From: Novipirellula galeiformis
GTDB taxonomy: Bacteria; Planctomycetota; Planctomycetia; Pirellulales; Pirellulaceae
Direction of reading: 5' to 3'
DNA length: 64,000 nt
NCBI RefSeq assembly: GCF_007860095.1
Contig: NZ_SJPT01000004.1
Location: 550,729 to 614,728, forward strand
Shown here: positions 8,391 through 19,467 of the stretch, in pieces
How the letters are laid out: each line of letters starts with the position of its first letter
Position numbering within the stretch: position 1 is the first letter of the stretch
Made by a program: the position numbers and the translations under genes
The notes under the pieces: model-generated
What the model was told of the DNA's origin: nothing
Database searches by the model: none
What the model saw: the letters and a program-made list of their open reading frames with translations, nothing else

Positions 8391-8744
8391 ATGAATGAGC
8401 ACGAAAAATTGAACTATGTCGAGTTCCCGTGCAACGACCTCGCCGCAACAAAGTCATTCTTTCAGGATGCATTTGGTTGGTCGTTTGTGGATTACGGCCC
8501 GGCGTACAGTGCGTTCACCGGCGAGGGTCTCGACGGCGGATTCTTTCAATCCGATCAAGCCGCACTCACCTCCAATGGATCGGCACTGCTGGTTTTCTAC
8601 AGCCAGAAGCTCGAGGCAACTCAGGCCAAGGTCGAGTCGGCTGGCGGGACGATCATCAAGCCGATCTTTTCGTTCCCAGGCGGACGGCGATTCCAGTTCA
8701 CCGAACCGAGCGGAAATGAATTCGCCGTCTGGTCGGATCAATAG
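8391..8744 (+). CDS. VOC-superfamily (glyoxalase/dioxygenase fold) protein
   Basis: 117 residues, a single vicinal-oxygen-chelate module with the paired beta-alpha-beta-beta-beta pattern: VEFPCNDLAATKSFFQDAFGW at the start of the first half and FTEPSGNEFAVWSD at the end. The C-terminal glutamate typical of the metal site is present in EPSGNEF; the usual N-terminal histidine position carries Tyr/Val-Glu, so metal binding and activity are uncertain. A GGAG lies about 12 bases upstream of the ATG. Substrate unknown; position after the aldo/keto reductase suggests small-carbonyl metabolism or detoxification. Confidence 0.85.
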   Translation: MNEHEKLNYVEFPCNDLAATKSFFQDAFGWSFVDYGPAYSAFTGEGLDGGFFQSDQAALTSNGSALLVFYSQKLEATQAKVESAGGTIIKPIFSFPGGRRFQFTEPSGNEFAVWSDQ

Positions 8745-9013
8745 CGGCATGCGACTCGATTAGGCGAAACCACTCGGCATTTTGACGGTTAAAACAGGGT
8801 GGGTGGATCGAGTGAGGTTTTGTCCATTTTTGAAGAGGCGGCGATTTCGACGTCAATCAAGCACCGCGTGGCACTCCATTCGTCTGGGGGACCCCGCCGC
8901 GGTGTAGGTTCCCTTGCTGGGGCCTCAAGATATGATGTAAACACGGTGCAATGTTAGTTTTGCGATCAAAGCCCACCTTTTTGCCGCCCTCCCACCTTTT
9001 TGCTGAGCCTGCC

Positions 9014-10156
9014 ATGCAGCCCTTTGATACCCAAAGCCGAACGCGTGTGGTTTTTGGCGCTGGAACGCTCTCGCGACTTGGCGAGTTAGCGGCCGAGTTT
9101 CGCCCACAGAGGGTGATGGTCGTCAGCGACGCTGGATTGATCAAAGCAGGACATTTTGAACACGCTGTGGCGTCGCTGAACGCCAGTGGTTTGCAGGTCG
9201 AATCGTTTCATGATTTCGCCGAAAATCCGACCTCGGACATGGTCGACGCGGGAGTCCGCCATGCGGCCAAGGTCAAACCCGATCTGTTGATTGGACTCGG
9301 CGGTGGCAGCAGCATGGATTGCTGTAAAGGAATCAATTTTGTTTATTCGTGTGGCGGCACGATTCATGATTACCAGGGAGTCGGTAAAGCGACGACCGAC
9401 TTATTGCCGATGATCGCCGTGCCAACGACCTCGGGCACGGGCAGCGAAGCCCAATCGTTTGCCTTGATTAGCGATGCCAAAACGCACGTCAAAATGCCTT
9501 GCGGCGACCCTCGTGCGGCTTGCCGAATCGCGATCCTCGATCCCGATTTGACCATGACCCAGCCACGATCGGTCACGGCGCTGACGGGCATTGATGCGAT
9601 CTCGCATGCGATCGAAACCTACGTCACCAAACGCCGCAATCCGATGTCGACGACCTATTCGCGACGTGCATTTGGCTTGTTGGCGCAAGGCTTTCCGCGT
9701 GTCTTGGCGGACCCCAATGATCGCGAAGCACGCAGCCAGATGCAGCTCGGAGCCCACTTTGCCGGCATGGCAATCGAAACCTCGATGCTCGGTGCAGCTC
9801 ACGCGACGGCGAATCCGTTGACCGCTCGGCACGACGTCACGCATGGCCAAGCCGTCGGATTGATGTTGCCCGCCGTGATTCGGCTCAACGGGCTGGATCA
9901 TCCCGATTGGTACGCGGAACTGCTGCGGGAAATCGACCCCACCGCCACGAACGAGAACGCGCCCGAACGCTTGGCGATGATGGTCACCGAGTGGCTTCGC
10001 GACGCCGGACTCGCCACCTCCTTCGAACAACTGTCGATCCCACCGTCGGAAATCGAATCGTTGGCCGAAGAAGCGCTCCAGCAATGGACGGGCACGTTCA
10101 ACCCCGTGCCGCTGGACCCCGAAAAAGCACGCGCGCTCTACCACGCGGTGGCTTAA
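9014..10156 (+). CDS. Iron-containing (group III) alcohol dehydrogenase
   Basis: 380 residues from ATG 9014. An in-frame ATG at 8951 would add 21 residues without family similarity, so the later start is preferred. The family oxidises alcohols or reduces aldehydes with NAD(P). Visible features: [15 protein letters not shown]-terminus, dinucleotide loop [13 protein letters not shown] (95-106), [10 protein letters not shown] (138-146), and four metal ligands at expected spacing: D194 and H198 in [11 protein letters not shown]263 in LGAAHA, H277 in VTHGQA. Upstream lies 200 bases of non-coding sequence. Physiological substrate cannot be told from sequence. Confidence 0.92.
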   Translation: MQPFDTQSRTRVVFGAGTLSRLGELAAEFRPQRVMVVSDAGLIKAGHFEHAVASLNASGLQVESFHDFAENPTSDMVDAGVRHAAKVKPDLLIGLGGGSSMDCCKGINFVYSCGGTIHDYQGVGKATTDLLPMIAVPTTSGTGSEAQSFALISDAKTHVKMPCGDPRAACRIAILDPDLTMTQPRSVTALTGIDAISHAIETYVTKRRNPMSTTYSRRAFGLLAQGFPRVLADPNDREARSQMQLGAHFAGMAIETSMLGAAHATANPLTARHDVTHGQAVGLMLPAVIRLNGLDHPDWYAELLREIDPTATNENAPERLAMMVTEWLRDAGLATSFEQLSIPPSEIESLAEEALQQWTGTFNPVPLDPEKARALYHAVA

Positions 10157-10364
10157 CCTCGATCCAACGTCTGACCGAAACGAATTCCAAACCGGTTGGG
10201 ATGTTTCTTATCGCGGTGTGGCGCGTGCGCTCCCAACGTCGTTAGCGCACCCACCCCCGAGTGAACCACAGGTTGCGAGAATACGTCCTCACCGATATTG
10301 TCGAGCACGCCGATTTTCGCACGGTTCTTTCACATTTCTTCCAAAAGTCATTGCCTGTACCACG

Positions 10365-10994
10365 ATGATCACCATTGTTGACTATCAGATGGGAAACCTC
10401 CGCAGCGTTCAAAAAGGAATTGAACGCGTCGGCGGCTCTGCACGAATCAGTTCCGATCCGCGTGAAATTGCGGAAGCGGAGAAGTTGATCCTGCCAGGCG
10501 TCGGAGCGTTTGGGGACGCGATGAACGAGATTCGCCGCCGCGATTTGGCTGGACCGATTCGAGATTTCATCGATTCCGGAAAACCTTTTCTTGGCATCTG
10601 CCTGGGGCTGCAATTGCTTTTCGAACGCGGCTTCGAGCACGGCGAACACGAAGGCTTAGGCGTGCTAAAGGGGGACGTGGTTCGTTTTGAATTGCCTCAT
10701 TCCTTTAAAGTGCCTCACATGGGCTGGAACACGGTGACGCACCAAACCGAACCACCCTTGCTGAAAGAGATCAGCCCCGAGGCCCACTTCTATTTCGTTC
10801 ACTCGTATTACGTTCGCCCAACGGATCCTTCAGTCGTTGCACTGACGTGTGATTACGGCGGCCCGTTCTGCGCAATGGTTTGGCGAGACAATGTGTTTGC
10901 CACACAGTTCCATCCCGAAAAGAGCCAAGCGGATGGGTTGAAGCTGTTGTCGGCATTTTCAAACCTCGCGACCGGCAATGAGGTGACCGCGTGA
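10365..10994 (+). CDS. hisH: Imidazole glycerol phosphate synthase, glutamine amidotransferase subunit HisH
   Basis: 209 residues from ATG 10365; the longer frame from 10218 adds an unrelated 49 residues. HisH hydrolyses glutamine and channels ammonia to HisF in the fifth step of histidine synthesis. The class I amidotransferase triad is intact: C79 in [10 protein letters not shown]183 and E185 in FHPEKS. The N-terminus [14 protein letters not shown] is diagnostic for HisH. No hisF or other his gene is in the window. The stop codon overlaps the GTG start of the next gene (GTGA at 10991-10994), implying translational coupling with a protein not known from histidine synthesis. Confidence 0.95.
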   Translation: MITIVDYQMGNLRSVQKGIERVGGSARISSDPREIAEAEKLILPGVGAFGDAMNEIRRRDLAGPIRDFIDSGKPFLGICLGLQLLFERGFEHGEHEGLGVLKGDVVRFELPHSFKVPHMGWNTVTHQTEPPLLKEISPEAHFYFVHSYYVRPTDPSVVALTCDYGGPFCAMVWRDNVFATQFHPEKSQADGLKLLSAFSNLATGNEVTA

Positions 10995-11485
10995 CCACCG
11001 CTCCGCTTGCACTCAAGTCGCCCGATGGCTCGCTGCGGGTTGAATTCCATTGGTGCGAAGACCGCTTTGTACACCAGATCCTTGGTGCGGATTCCCCCAC
11101 GGGTGAAAACACCGTGATGGCAAGCGTCAATGGAACGGCGGACCAAACCTGGCCCTGCTCACCTCCCATTCAACAACTTTCGCTTGAATCGCTGCCCGTC
11201 GGCGATGCACTGCTGGGCGTGGGAGCGGCCGGTGTGAGCCACTGGAGCGTCAGCGTGCATTGGCTCGAAGCGGCTGAAGAGCCCACCCTGTTCTTTGATT
11301 TTGCCTGCCGCTGCAAGCAGACGCCTGAGTTTTTGGGCAGCACCTACCGCCCCAACTCACGGTTCAAAATCGAGGCCGGCGAAGGTTCACAACTGACAAT
11401 CGACGGCGATCAAACGCAGATTCGCCCCGCTTCGACGGACGCTTCAGGCACCCTCCGCTGGACCTACACCATCAAAGCGTGCTAG
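10991..11485 (+). CDS. Uncharacterised protein coupled to hisH
   Basis: 164 residues from a GTG overlapping the hisH stop by four bases. I do not recognise a family. The protein is soluble, without signal peptide or membrane segment, mostly beta-strand in appearance, with several Trp ([20 protein letters not shown]) and four Cys. The 4-bp overlap means it is probably made together with HisH. No evidence ties it to the enzymatic step. It ends before a 300-base non-coding gap. Confidence 0.7.
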   Translation: MTTAPLALKSPDGSLRVEFHWCEDRFVHQILGADSPTGENTVMASVNGTADQTWPCSPPIQQLSLESLPVGDALLGVGAAGVSHWSVSVHWLEAAEEPTLFFDFACRCKQTPEFLGSTYRPNSRFKIEAGEGSQLTIDGDQTQIRPASTDASGTLRWTYTIKAC

Positions 11486-11793
11486 CAGTCGCATTTAACC
11501 CTAACGTCCTATTCTACCTATCCATCCACCCCGTTTTCTGTCTGTCCGTTGCTGGCGTAACTCGTGCGAGACAGTTGATTTAGCGTAATCGCAACAATAA
11601 AACTCTAGAGAAACTCGCCTTCTCTACCCTACGCCCCCTTTCGCCCAATCGGCAAACTTTGCATTTTCGTGGGCTCGTTGATTGGCTGAGATTCTGGGCA
11701 CGCTCGTATCGAACACCAAGACCGTGCCCCTTCTCGTTCTGCCAACGACTCTCGTCAAATGAAAGTTCTTGGTTCGTAGAAAAGGGAAACGGC
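11486..11793. other. Intergenic, no gene seen
   Basis: About 300 bases between the hisH pair and the CAP-domain gene. A frame open from 11659 runs into the next gene, but its extra N-terminal part has no signal peptide or family similarity. A purine-rich AAAAGGGAAA (11780-11789) just before 11794 may serve as ribosome site for the CAP gene. Confidence 0.4.
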
Positions 11794-12390
11794 ATGCTTC
11801 GAATGCTGTCTGTGGCTTTGGCTGGACTGATCACCACCACTGGAATGCTGGCAACCCATGGGGCCGCCAACACCGTCGTGCGGGCGTCTCAGCAGAACTT
11901 CTGTCACAAGTGCGGAAGGGTGCATTCGCACTCCGCTCCGCCCGCGACGGTCACGTCCACTTCGTGGTCCCACCCCACGGGAATTCCAGCGGGAACGCCC
12001 GCCATTGGACCGGCACAAATTCAATCTGTGCCTGGGCGATCGCAATCCAGTACGATTGCGGTATCGACGATGCAACCCCGCGGTGGAACGTCCAACGTCC
12101 TCGGGGCGTTGAATGCCCAGCGTGCTCGCAGCGGCGTCGGCACGCTACGATTTGATCCGCAATTGCAAGCGGTCGCCGAGCAACGCGCCGCATTGATGGC
12201 ATCGCAAGGATTGAAGAATCATCCTCCAGGATCCTTTGCACCGGGGACCTACGAAGGGGTCGGATGGTCGAGTTCCTATTCGCCTTCGGGAGTATCGGCT
12301 TGCTTCACAAACGATCCACGGATGAGCGTCGCAGGAGCGGCGATGGCCACCGGTCGCGATGGCGTCTACTTCTGCGTGGTCTATCGCTAA
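11794..12390 (+). CDS. Secreted CAP-domain (SCP/PR1-like) protein
   Basis: 198 residues from ATG 11794, preceded by a purine-rich AAAAGGGAAA. A signal peptide covers residues ~1-26. A short Cys/His cluster CHKCGRVHSH (37-46) follows and could bind metal, then a Ser/Thr/Pro-rich linker. Residues ~98-198 form a compact CAP domain: LNAQRARSGVGTLRFDPQLQAVAEQRA, later GLKNHPPG and GVYFCVVYR. CAP proteins are secreted, with varied and often unknown roles. The usual HTxxxxxR-type signature is degenerate here, so function is unassigned. Confidence 0.8.
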   Translation: MLRMLSVALAGLITTTGMLATHGAANTVVRASQQNFCHKCGRVHSHSAPPATVTSTSWSHPTGIPAGTPAIGPAQIQSVPGRSQSSTIAVSTMQPRGGTSNVLGALNAQRARSGVGTLRFDPQLQAVAEQRAALMASQGLKNHPPGSFAPGTYEGVGWSSSYSPSGVSACFTNDPRMSVAGAAMATGRDGVYFCVVYR

Positions 12391-12431
12391 CGTTGATTTC
12401 GCTGACAAACAAATTTGTCGTCGCGAGTGCG

Positions 12432-13238
12432 TTGCATGTCTGCTGCAAGTCGCAGGGATCGCGACTTGGGCCGTGGTCGCTCACTTTCATTGCCATCCTC
12501 GTGCTAAATTCAATGGCCGGTTTGGTCGAAGCACAACAAATCATTTCGGTTTCCGAATCCCAAGCCAAGGACTCGATGCAGTGGCTTGCTACGCGTGCCA
12601 TGCAAGAGGTTCCTGCGGTCTATCAGGGCGATAAAGATTGGGGTGACACAAAACGAATATGGGCTGGGGTACGAGCAAAGTTTGACGGATTGAAACTGAA
12701 AACGCATCGCCGCTTCAAAGAGGTGAATCACGGTCGCTGGATTCGCTACGAAATCAAGCTGCCCGACGTCAACACGCCGCATGCTGCCACCACGACCATC
12801 CAATCGGCAAAACTAACCGACGATGATCGATGGCAAATCGGCTCCATCACTGAGTCGACGATGCACTTCATGGCAAAAGTCGAACATTGGAACTATGGCA
12901 TCAAACTCTATAGCGTGACGGTGACCGGGCACTTACGAGTTCAACTGCAGCTAACGTCCACGATAGGCTTGTATCTCGATTACACCGAAGTCCCCCCTGC
13001 GGTGGTAGCAGAACCGATCGTTGAGGGTGCAAAGCTAACGCTTGCCTCCTTCGAGATCGACCGGGTTAGCAAAATTGGCGGCGACGCAGCAGAAGCCTGG
13101 GGCGAGGTGATGCAAGAAGTCATTGTCGAACGATTTATCGAGAGCCAAAACGATCGAATTGTGGCAAAGTTGAATCAAGCGATCGAAAAAAAACGCGACA
13201 AACTGCGTTTTTCCTGGTCGATGCTGCTCAACCACTAA
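12432..13238 (+). CDS. Uncharacterised secreted protein
   Basis: The frame is open from 12264, overlapping the CAP gene, but a credible signal peptide (WSLTFIAILVLNSMAGLVEA) fits a TTG start at 12432; TTG 12393 is the alternative. About 268 residues. No family recognised. The body is mixed alpha/beta with many charged residues, and ends in a basic helix (NQAIEKKRDKLRFSWS) that may contact nucleic acid or membrane. It follows the CAP gene closely on the same strand. Reading frame is kept over more than 800 bases and the signal peptide supports a real gene; start is uncertain. Confidence 0.6.
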   Translation: MHVCCKSQGSRLGPWSLTFIAILVLNSMAGLVEAQQIISVSESQAKDSMQWLATRAMQEVPAVYQGDKDWGDTKRIWAGVRAKFDGLKLKTHRRFKEVNHGRWIRYEIKLPDVNTPHAATTTIQSAKLTDDDRWQIGSITESTMHFMAKVEHWNYGIKLYSVTVTGHLRVQLQLTSTIGLYLDYTEVPPAVVAEPIVEGAKLTLASFEIDRVSKIGGDAAEAWGEVMQEVIVERFIESQNDRIVAKLNQAIEKKRDKLRFSWSMLLNH

Positions 13239-13367
13239 CGCATGCGTTAGGATCGTTTAGGATCACGAGCGATGTGATGGGCGAATGAGCTGGTTCGGCA
13301 AGCTCTCCAATCGCATTGCTTCCCTTCTTTTCTTTGCGAACTCAACTCACCGCGAAGCCAACTCATC

Positions 13368-14681
13368 ATGTTTTACGTTCTTGCGATTTGGATCGGATTA
13401 ACGACGAGTGTTCCTGACGCTTGGCCTGCGTTTTTGGGTGCCGGAGCAGGCCCGCGTGATGCGACGGCCTTGCCGTTGACGTGGTCGCCGACCGAGCACA
13501 TTGCCTGGATCAAATCGGTTCCCGGTCATGGCCAATCGAGTCCTGTGGTTTGGGGCAACCGTGTGTTTGTCACCAGTGTCGAGGGGGCACAGAAGGATAC
13601 GTACTACACCGTTTGTTTGGACACCGCCGACGGAAGTGAGTTGTGGCGCAATGAGCTTACCAACTCGGCTCCGGTGACCAACAGTCATTACGTCAGCCGC
13701 GCCGCTCCCACACCCGTGGTCGATGAGCATCGCGTGATTGCGGTGTTTGAAAGCGGCGACTGTGTCGCTTACGACCACGCGGGGAAAACGCAATGGACAC
13801 GAACGCTGGTGAAGGAGGAAGGCCCCTTTGTTGCCGAGTTTGGACTCGGGGCCTCTCCGTGCCAGACGGAGTCGACGGTATTTGTCTTATTGGAACACGA
13901 TGGGCCGAGCAGTTTGTTGGCCCTCGATAAGCAAACCGGAAAAACATTGTGGAAGGCGCCGCGGGATCCACGACGCAGCTGGAGCTCCCCGGCGGTGATC
14001 GAAGTGGAAGGTGCACCGCAAATCGTCGTCAGCTCGGCTGGCACCGTGGACGGTTACGATCCTGGAACCGGTACCTTGCTATGGTCGTTTAAGGACGTCG
14101 GTGGCAACACATCCACCACGCCGATGAACATTGGCGGCGGGCGATTTTTGATCGGTGCTTCGCCCGGTCGCAACGGCGAAAACGCCGGATCCGCAGCCGA
14201 TTCGAATGGTCTGATGCAAATCACACGTGAGGGCGGCACTTGGACCGCAACACGACAATGGACCGCCACCAAAGCGACTCCCACGTGGGCCTCGCCGATT
14301 GTCCACCAAGGGTTGGCGTATTGGATCAACCGATCCGGTGTGATCCATTGCTTTGACGCCACAACCGGCGAAGCGTTATTTACCGAACGCAGCAAACAAT
14401 CGAGTTGGGCGACTCCCTACGGCGTAGGAAATCGCGTTTACTTCTTTGGCAAAGACGGCTTGGTCACCGTCTTATCCGCGGGTCGCGAGTTCAACGTGTT
14501 GGCGGAGAACGCCACTTGGGATGAGGGCACGTTGCCGCCGGAAACCAAGTTGGCCGAAGAATCATCCGAACAACGGCGGCGTGCCGCGGCGATGTTCAGC
14601 AAACCGACGTTGTACGGCGTCGCCGTCACCGAAGATGCCTTCCTGTTGCGCGTCGGCAACGCCGTTATCTGCGTCCGCTAA
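13368..14681 (+). CDS. PQQ-like beta-propeller repeat protein
   Basis: 437 residues with a short signal peptide (first ~18). The body is made of tryptophan-docking propeller blades of the BamB/PQQ-dehydrogenase type: AWIKSVPGHGQSSPVVWGNRVF, LDTADGSELWRNEL, LDKQTGKTLWKAPRD, YDPGTGTLLWSFKDV, FDATTGEALFTER. No catalytic residues of PQQ dehydrogenases are apparent, so it is likely a secreted binding or scaffold protein. Proteins of this type are abundant in planctomycetes, often beside sulfatases, as here (the sulfatase starts 99 bases downstream). Confidence 0.88.
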   Translation: MFYVLAIWIGLTTSVPDAWPAFLGAGAGPRDATALPLTWSPTEHIAWIKSVPGHGQSSPVVWGNRVFVTSVEGAQKDTYYTVCLDTADGSELWRNELTNSAPVTNSHYVSRAAPTPVVDEHRVIAVFESGDCVAYDHAGKTQWTRTLVKEEGPFVAEFGLGASPCQTESTVFVLLEHDGPSSLLALDKQTGKTLWKAPRDPRRSWSSPAVIEVEGAPQIVVSSAGTVDGYDPGTGTLLWSFKDVGGNTSTTPMNIGGGRFLIGASPGRNGENAGSAADSNGLMQITREGGTWTATRQWTATKATPTWASPIVHQGLAYWINRSGVIHCFDATTGEALFTERSKQSSWATPYGVGNRVYFFGKDGLVTVLSAGREFNVLAENATWDEGTLPPETKLAEESSEQRRRAAAMFSKPTLYGVAVTEDAFLLRVGNAVICVR

Positions 14682-14780
14682 GCCATTTGCAATGCGTCCA
14701 TCATGGTTCGGTAGCAACGCCCGAAGGAACCATTCGCTGAGAGACTCTCTACGCCTGTAATCCATTCACAAGGGATTGAG

Positions 14781-16646
<1,866 letters not shown>

Positions 16647-16737
16647 ACTGGCGTGATCGCAACCCTGCGAACGATGGCTGCTTTGTGGGCCGTCCGGTCT
16701 CAACTGCTAACCTTGATCTCCTAAACATCGCACCTCC

Positions 16738-17469
16738 ATGACCGACGTCATTCCCCTGCATCGATTGGCGTTTGCGTTATTGCCCGTCGTGCTCGTGCTG
16801 GTCTTGATGATCCGTTGGTCACTGGGATTTCGAGCGGCGTTCGTTGGCGTGCTCCGCATGGTGCTGCAACTGGCGTTGGTCGGTTATCTGCTCGGATACA
16901 TTTTCAGCACCGACACGTCGCTTGTCGTCATCGGCGTGTTTGCGGCGATGTTGGTCGCGGCCAGCTGGATCTCGCTGCGCTCGATTCCACGCGATCGCCC
17001 ACGTAACTTTCGCTACGCGTTTCTAGCCATCTTGCTGGGAGCAGGAACGACGTTCTTGGTGATGACCCAAATCGTACTGGGGCTGGACCCTTGGTTTGCC
17101 CCGCGTGTGTTCATCCCGCTGGCGGGCATGACCCTTTCCAGTAGTATGAATTCGATCAGCTTGGCGGCGGAACGCTATTACGCAGAATCTCAACGAGGAT
17201 CGACTGATTTGGAAGCTCGCGAAGTCGCGTTAAAGGCGGCGTTCATTCCAATCACCAACTCGCTCTACGCAGTCGGAATTGTCTCGATTCCTGGCATGAT
17301 GACAGGTCAGGTATTGGCGGGGGTCTCGCCACTGATCGCCGCCCGCTATCAAATCATGGTGATGTGCATGATCTTTGGATCGGCGGGGCTTTCGGCAGCC
17401 ATTTTCTTGTGGCTGATCGGTCGCTCCGAAAGTCATCCTATACAAAGCGAAGAAAGTAAAATCATCTAA
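16738..17469 (+). CDS. FetB-like ABC transporter permease (UPF0014)
   Basis: 243 residues with about seven hydrophobic segments. The UPF0014/FetB signature is clear: FIPLAGMTLSSSMNSISLA, ALKAAFIPITNSLYAVGIVSIPGMMTGQVLAGVSPLIAARYQIMVM. In Escherichia coli FetB works with the ATPase FetA in iron export. No ATPase gene is adjacent; the neighbours are a sulfatase upstream and a decayed gene downstream, so the partner must be elsewhere or substrate differs. Confidence 0.88.
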   Translation: MTDVIPLHRLAFALLPVVLVLVLMIRWSLGFRAAFVGVLRMVLQLALVGYLLGYIFSTDTSLVVIGVFAAMLVAASWISLRSIPRDRPRNFRYAFLAILLGAGTTFLVMTQIVLGLDPWFAPRVFIPLAGMTLSSSMNSISLAAERYYAESQRGSTDLEAREVALKAAFIPITNSLYAVGIVSIPGMMTGQVLAGVSPLIAARYQIMVMCMIFGSAGLSAAIFLWLIGRSESHPIQSEESKII

Positions 17470-17545
17470 ATCACGGACCTTTCTGTTTCCTTCCCCTTTC
17501 GCAAAAACATGTCCGATGCGGTAGTTCTCACGATCCGCTGATCTG

Positions 17546-17620
17546 AATGTCGTTGATCGCTCCGCGATCAAAACGCTAGAAACAGAACGCTATGATCGCG
17601 GGAGCGATCAGCGACGTTGG
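17546..17620. repeat. Inverted pair of GATCGC palindromes
   Basis: Two inverted copies of one motif: TTGATCGC-TCC-GCGATCAA (17553-17571) and TGATCGC-GGGA-GCGATCA (17593-17610). Outward flanks also pair (GTCGTTGATC on the left, GATCAGCGAC on the right). The same motif with the same outer flank occurs once at 48908-48935. It may fold at transcript ends, but there is no T-run. Confidence 0.75.
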
Positions 17621-18072
17621 CTAATTCATTCGCATGCCTACGGTCAACAAGATGTTGGCGTAGCGTTGTTGGTCGGCGGTTTGGACCGTGAGTACATGGT
17701 CGTTCGTGTTCACCGCGTCATCGAAGGTCCACTTTCCGATCGGTTGAATCTCCAGATCGAGTCTCTCGTTTTGAATCGATTTGCGATAATCCTGCCAAAC
17801 CGGTGGATCCCCCCTGGACCGCGTAAGGACCGCTCGTTTCGGTCTGCATCGCCTGAATCGCTTCGACCGGGATCGCCGATAGCAAGGCTTCGAGCACTTA
17901 ATTACAGGTCGGCACGCCTAGCATCAAATCCAGACTGACCAATTCGGCGCGTGCCCCTCGTTTGCTGGCGGCCGGGTAATTCCCGTCGGCGATTAAGATG
18001 GAACTGTAATGTCCCGACGCCGCCAGAATCGCCAAAATTTGCGGATGGATCAGCTTTTGTCGCAGCAGAAGT
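17621..18072 (-). pseudogene. Decayed RbsD/FucU-family sugar mutarotase gene
   Basis: On the minus strand the translation reads LRQKLIHPQILAILAASG, then ILIADGNYPAASKRGAR, AELVSLDLMLGVPTCN, a TAA stop, VLEALLSAIPVEAIQAM, and QTETSGPYAV; a frameshift then leads into PPVWQDYRKSIQNE, LDLEIQPIGKWTF and DHVLTVQTADQQRYANILL. This order (HP-LA-GHG-, IADGNYP, E-LLP--P, WQ-YR, TA--RYANILL) is that of RbsD/FucU pyranase/mutarotases. Lesions seen: no start codon (CTG where ATG is expected), one in-frame stop, one frameshift. About 140 codons, the right length, so the gene is complete but broken. The FucU branch seems more likely than RbsD. Substitution of sequencing error for real decay cannot be ruled out for each lesion separately. 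Confidence 0.85.
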
Positions 18073-18194
18073 GATCGCCCTATTGAAGATGAAGTTGACC
18101 GGGGTAGCGATAAATCCAGGCGATTTCGCTACGATAGTCCCTATCGATTGAACGCAATTATGTCACAAGTCAGATACGTTGTAACGGAGCCAAA

Positions 18195-19379
18195 GTGTTA
18201 GAACGCCGATTAAAACTAGGCCGATTCCTCGGGATTGAGGTCTATGTGCATTGGACGTTTGCGCTGCTGGTTGCCTACGTCGCCTTCGAAACGCGATCCG
18301 AAGGTCCGGCGGGAATTGCGTTCGGTATGGCTCAGTTGTTTGCCGTTTTCTTCTGCGTGACGCTGCATGAGTATGGGCATGCGTTGGCCGCACGGCGATT
18401 TGGAATCCCGACCCTGGACATTACCCTGCTGCCGATCGGCGGGGTCGCCCGTCTACAACGGATGCCGCGAATCGCTTGGCAAGAATTAGTGGTGGCCGTT
18501 GCCGGTCCCGCAGTCAACGTCGTGATCGCAACGCTGCTGTTGACGGGATTTTATCTGTTTGGTGGCGTCGAGATTCTAGTCGAGATTTTAGATGCCTTTG
18601 TGGGACCGAGGGACAGTTTAGACGCAGCCCAAATCGATGCGGAAATGTCAGCGTCGCCTTCGCTGCTCTCGTTCTGCGTGATCCTATTGGCGGTGAACGT
18701 GATGTTGGTGCTATTCAATATGGTACCCGCGTTTCCAATGGATGGTGGTCGAGTGCTACGAAGTCTATTGGCGATGGTAACCAATTATCGGCGAGCCACC
18801 TTTCTCGCCTCACGATTTGGATTGGCGTGCGCGTTGTTGATGGCCATGATTGGGATCTACGTTTACGCGCCCGGCCCTGTGTTGGTGGCGATGTTCATCG
18901 CCTACGCGGGACTCGCCGAAGCACGCCAAGTAGAGATGATGGAATCGGTGCGTGGTTTGACCGTCGCCAACGTGATGACGCAGTCCCACGCGTCGATCCC
19001 CATGGACGCGACACTCGACGAGATTGCCAAGCGATGGGAAACGATTCCGTCAGCAAGTTTGCCGGTGACGGCACAAGGCGACATCGTGATCGGCATTCTA
19101 CGACTCAAATCGCTCTTGGCGGCGATCGAATCGCACTCAAACCCGCATGCGACGGCAGGTGAGATCGCCGACCACAACGCCCCGTTTGCTCGCGAGTATG
19201 AAGCACTCGAAAACGCAATCCTTCGCGCTGGAGCTCAGTATCGCCAATGCCCTGTGGTCGATGCCAACGGATGTTTGGCCGGATGGCTCGACATGGACTC
19301 GATGCTGGTGCGAGGATCATTGCGCAAGCACCTTGCCAACCGGCCCGCCGTCCTCGATCGATTCGATGCGGTCACCTAA
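18195..19379 (+). CDS. M50 site-2-type membrane metalloprotease with C-terminal CBS pair
   Basis: 394 residues from GTG 18195, with CGGAGC about six bases upstream. Family members cleave substrates within the membrane. Zinc ligands are H58 and H62 in HEYGH, with E59 as catalytic base, and D183 in PAFPMDGGRVLR. Five to six hydrophobic segments span residues ~15-245. Two CBS-like modules follow (about 255-375: TVANVMTQSHASIPMDATLDE, later QCPVVDANGCLAGWLD), which sense adenine nucleotides in other proteins. This is the common soil-type M50-CBS arrangement (Rv2625c-like, group III). Substrate unknown; no sigma or anti-sigma gene is adjacent. Confidence 0.92.
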   Translation: MLERRLKLGRFLGIEVYVHWTFALLVAYVAFETRSEGPAGIAFGMAQLFAVFFCVTLHEYGHALAARRFGIPTLDITLLPIGGVARLQRMPRIAWQELVVAVAGPAVNVVIATLLLTGFYLFGGVEILVEILDAFVGPRDSLDAAQIDAEMSASPSLLSFCVILLAVNVMLVLFNMVPAFPMDGGRVLRSLLAMVTNYRRATFLASRFGLACALLMAMIGIYVYAPGPVLVAMFIAYAGLAEARQVEMMESVRGLTVANVMTQSHASIPMDATLDEIAKRWETIPSASLPVTAQGDIVIGILRLKSLLAAIESHSNPHATAGEIADHNAPFAREYEALENAILRAGAQYRQCPVVDANGCLAGWLDMDSMLVRGSLRKHLANRPAVLDRFDAVT

Positions 19380-19467
19380 TCACCTCTCCCCCCTTAGATC
19401 TGGTGAGGACGCCCGTCCGATCGCTGCTGACGGCAGCGGAGAGGAAATCAAATCAGCAGCGTAGGGG

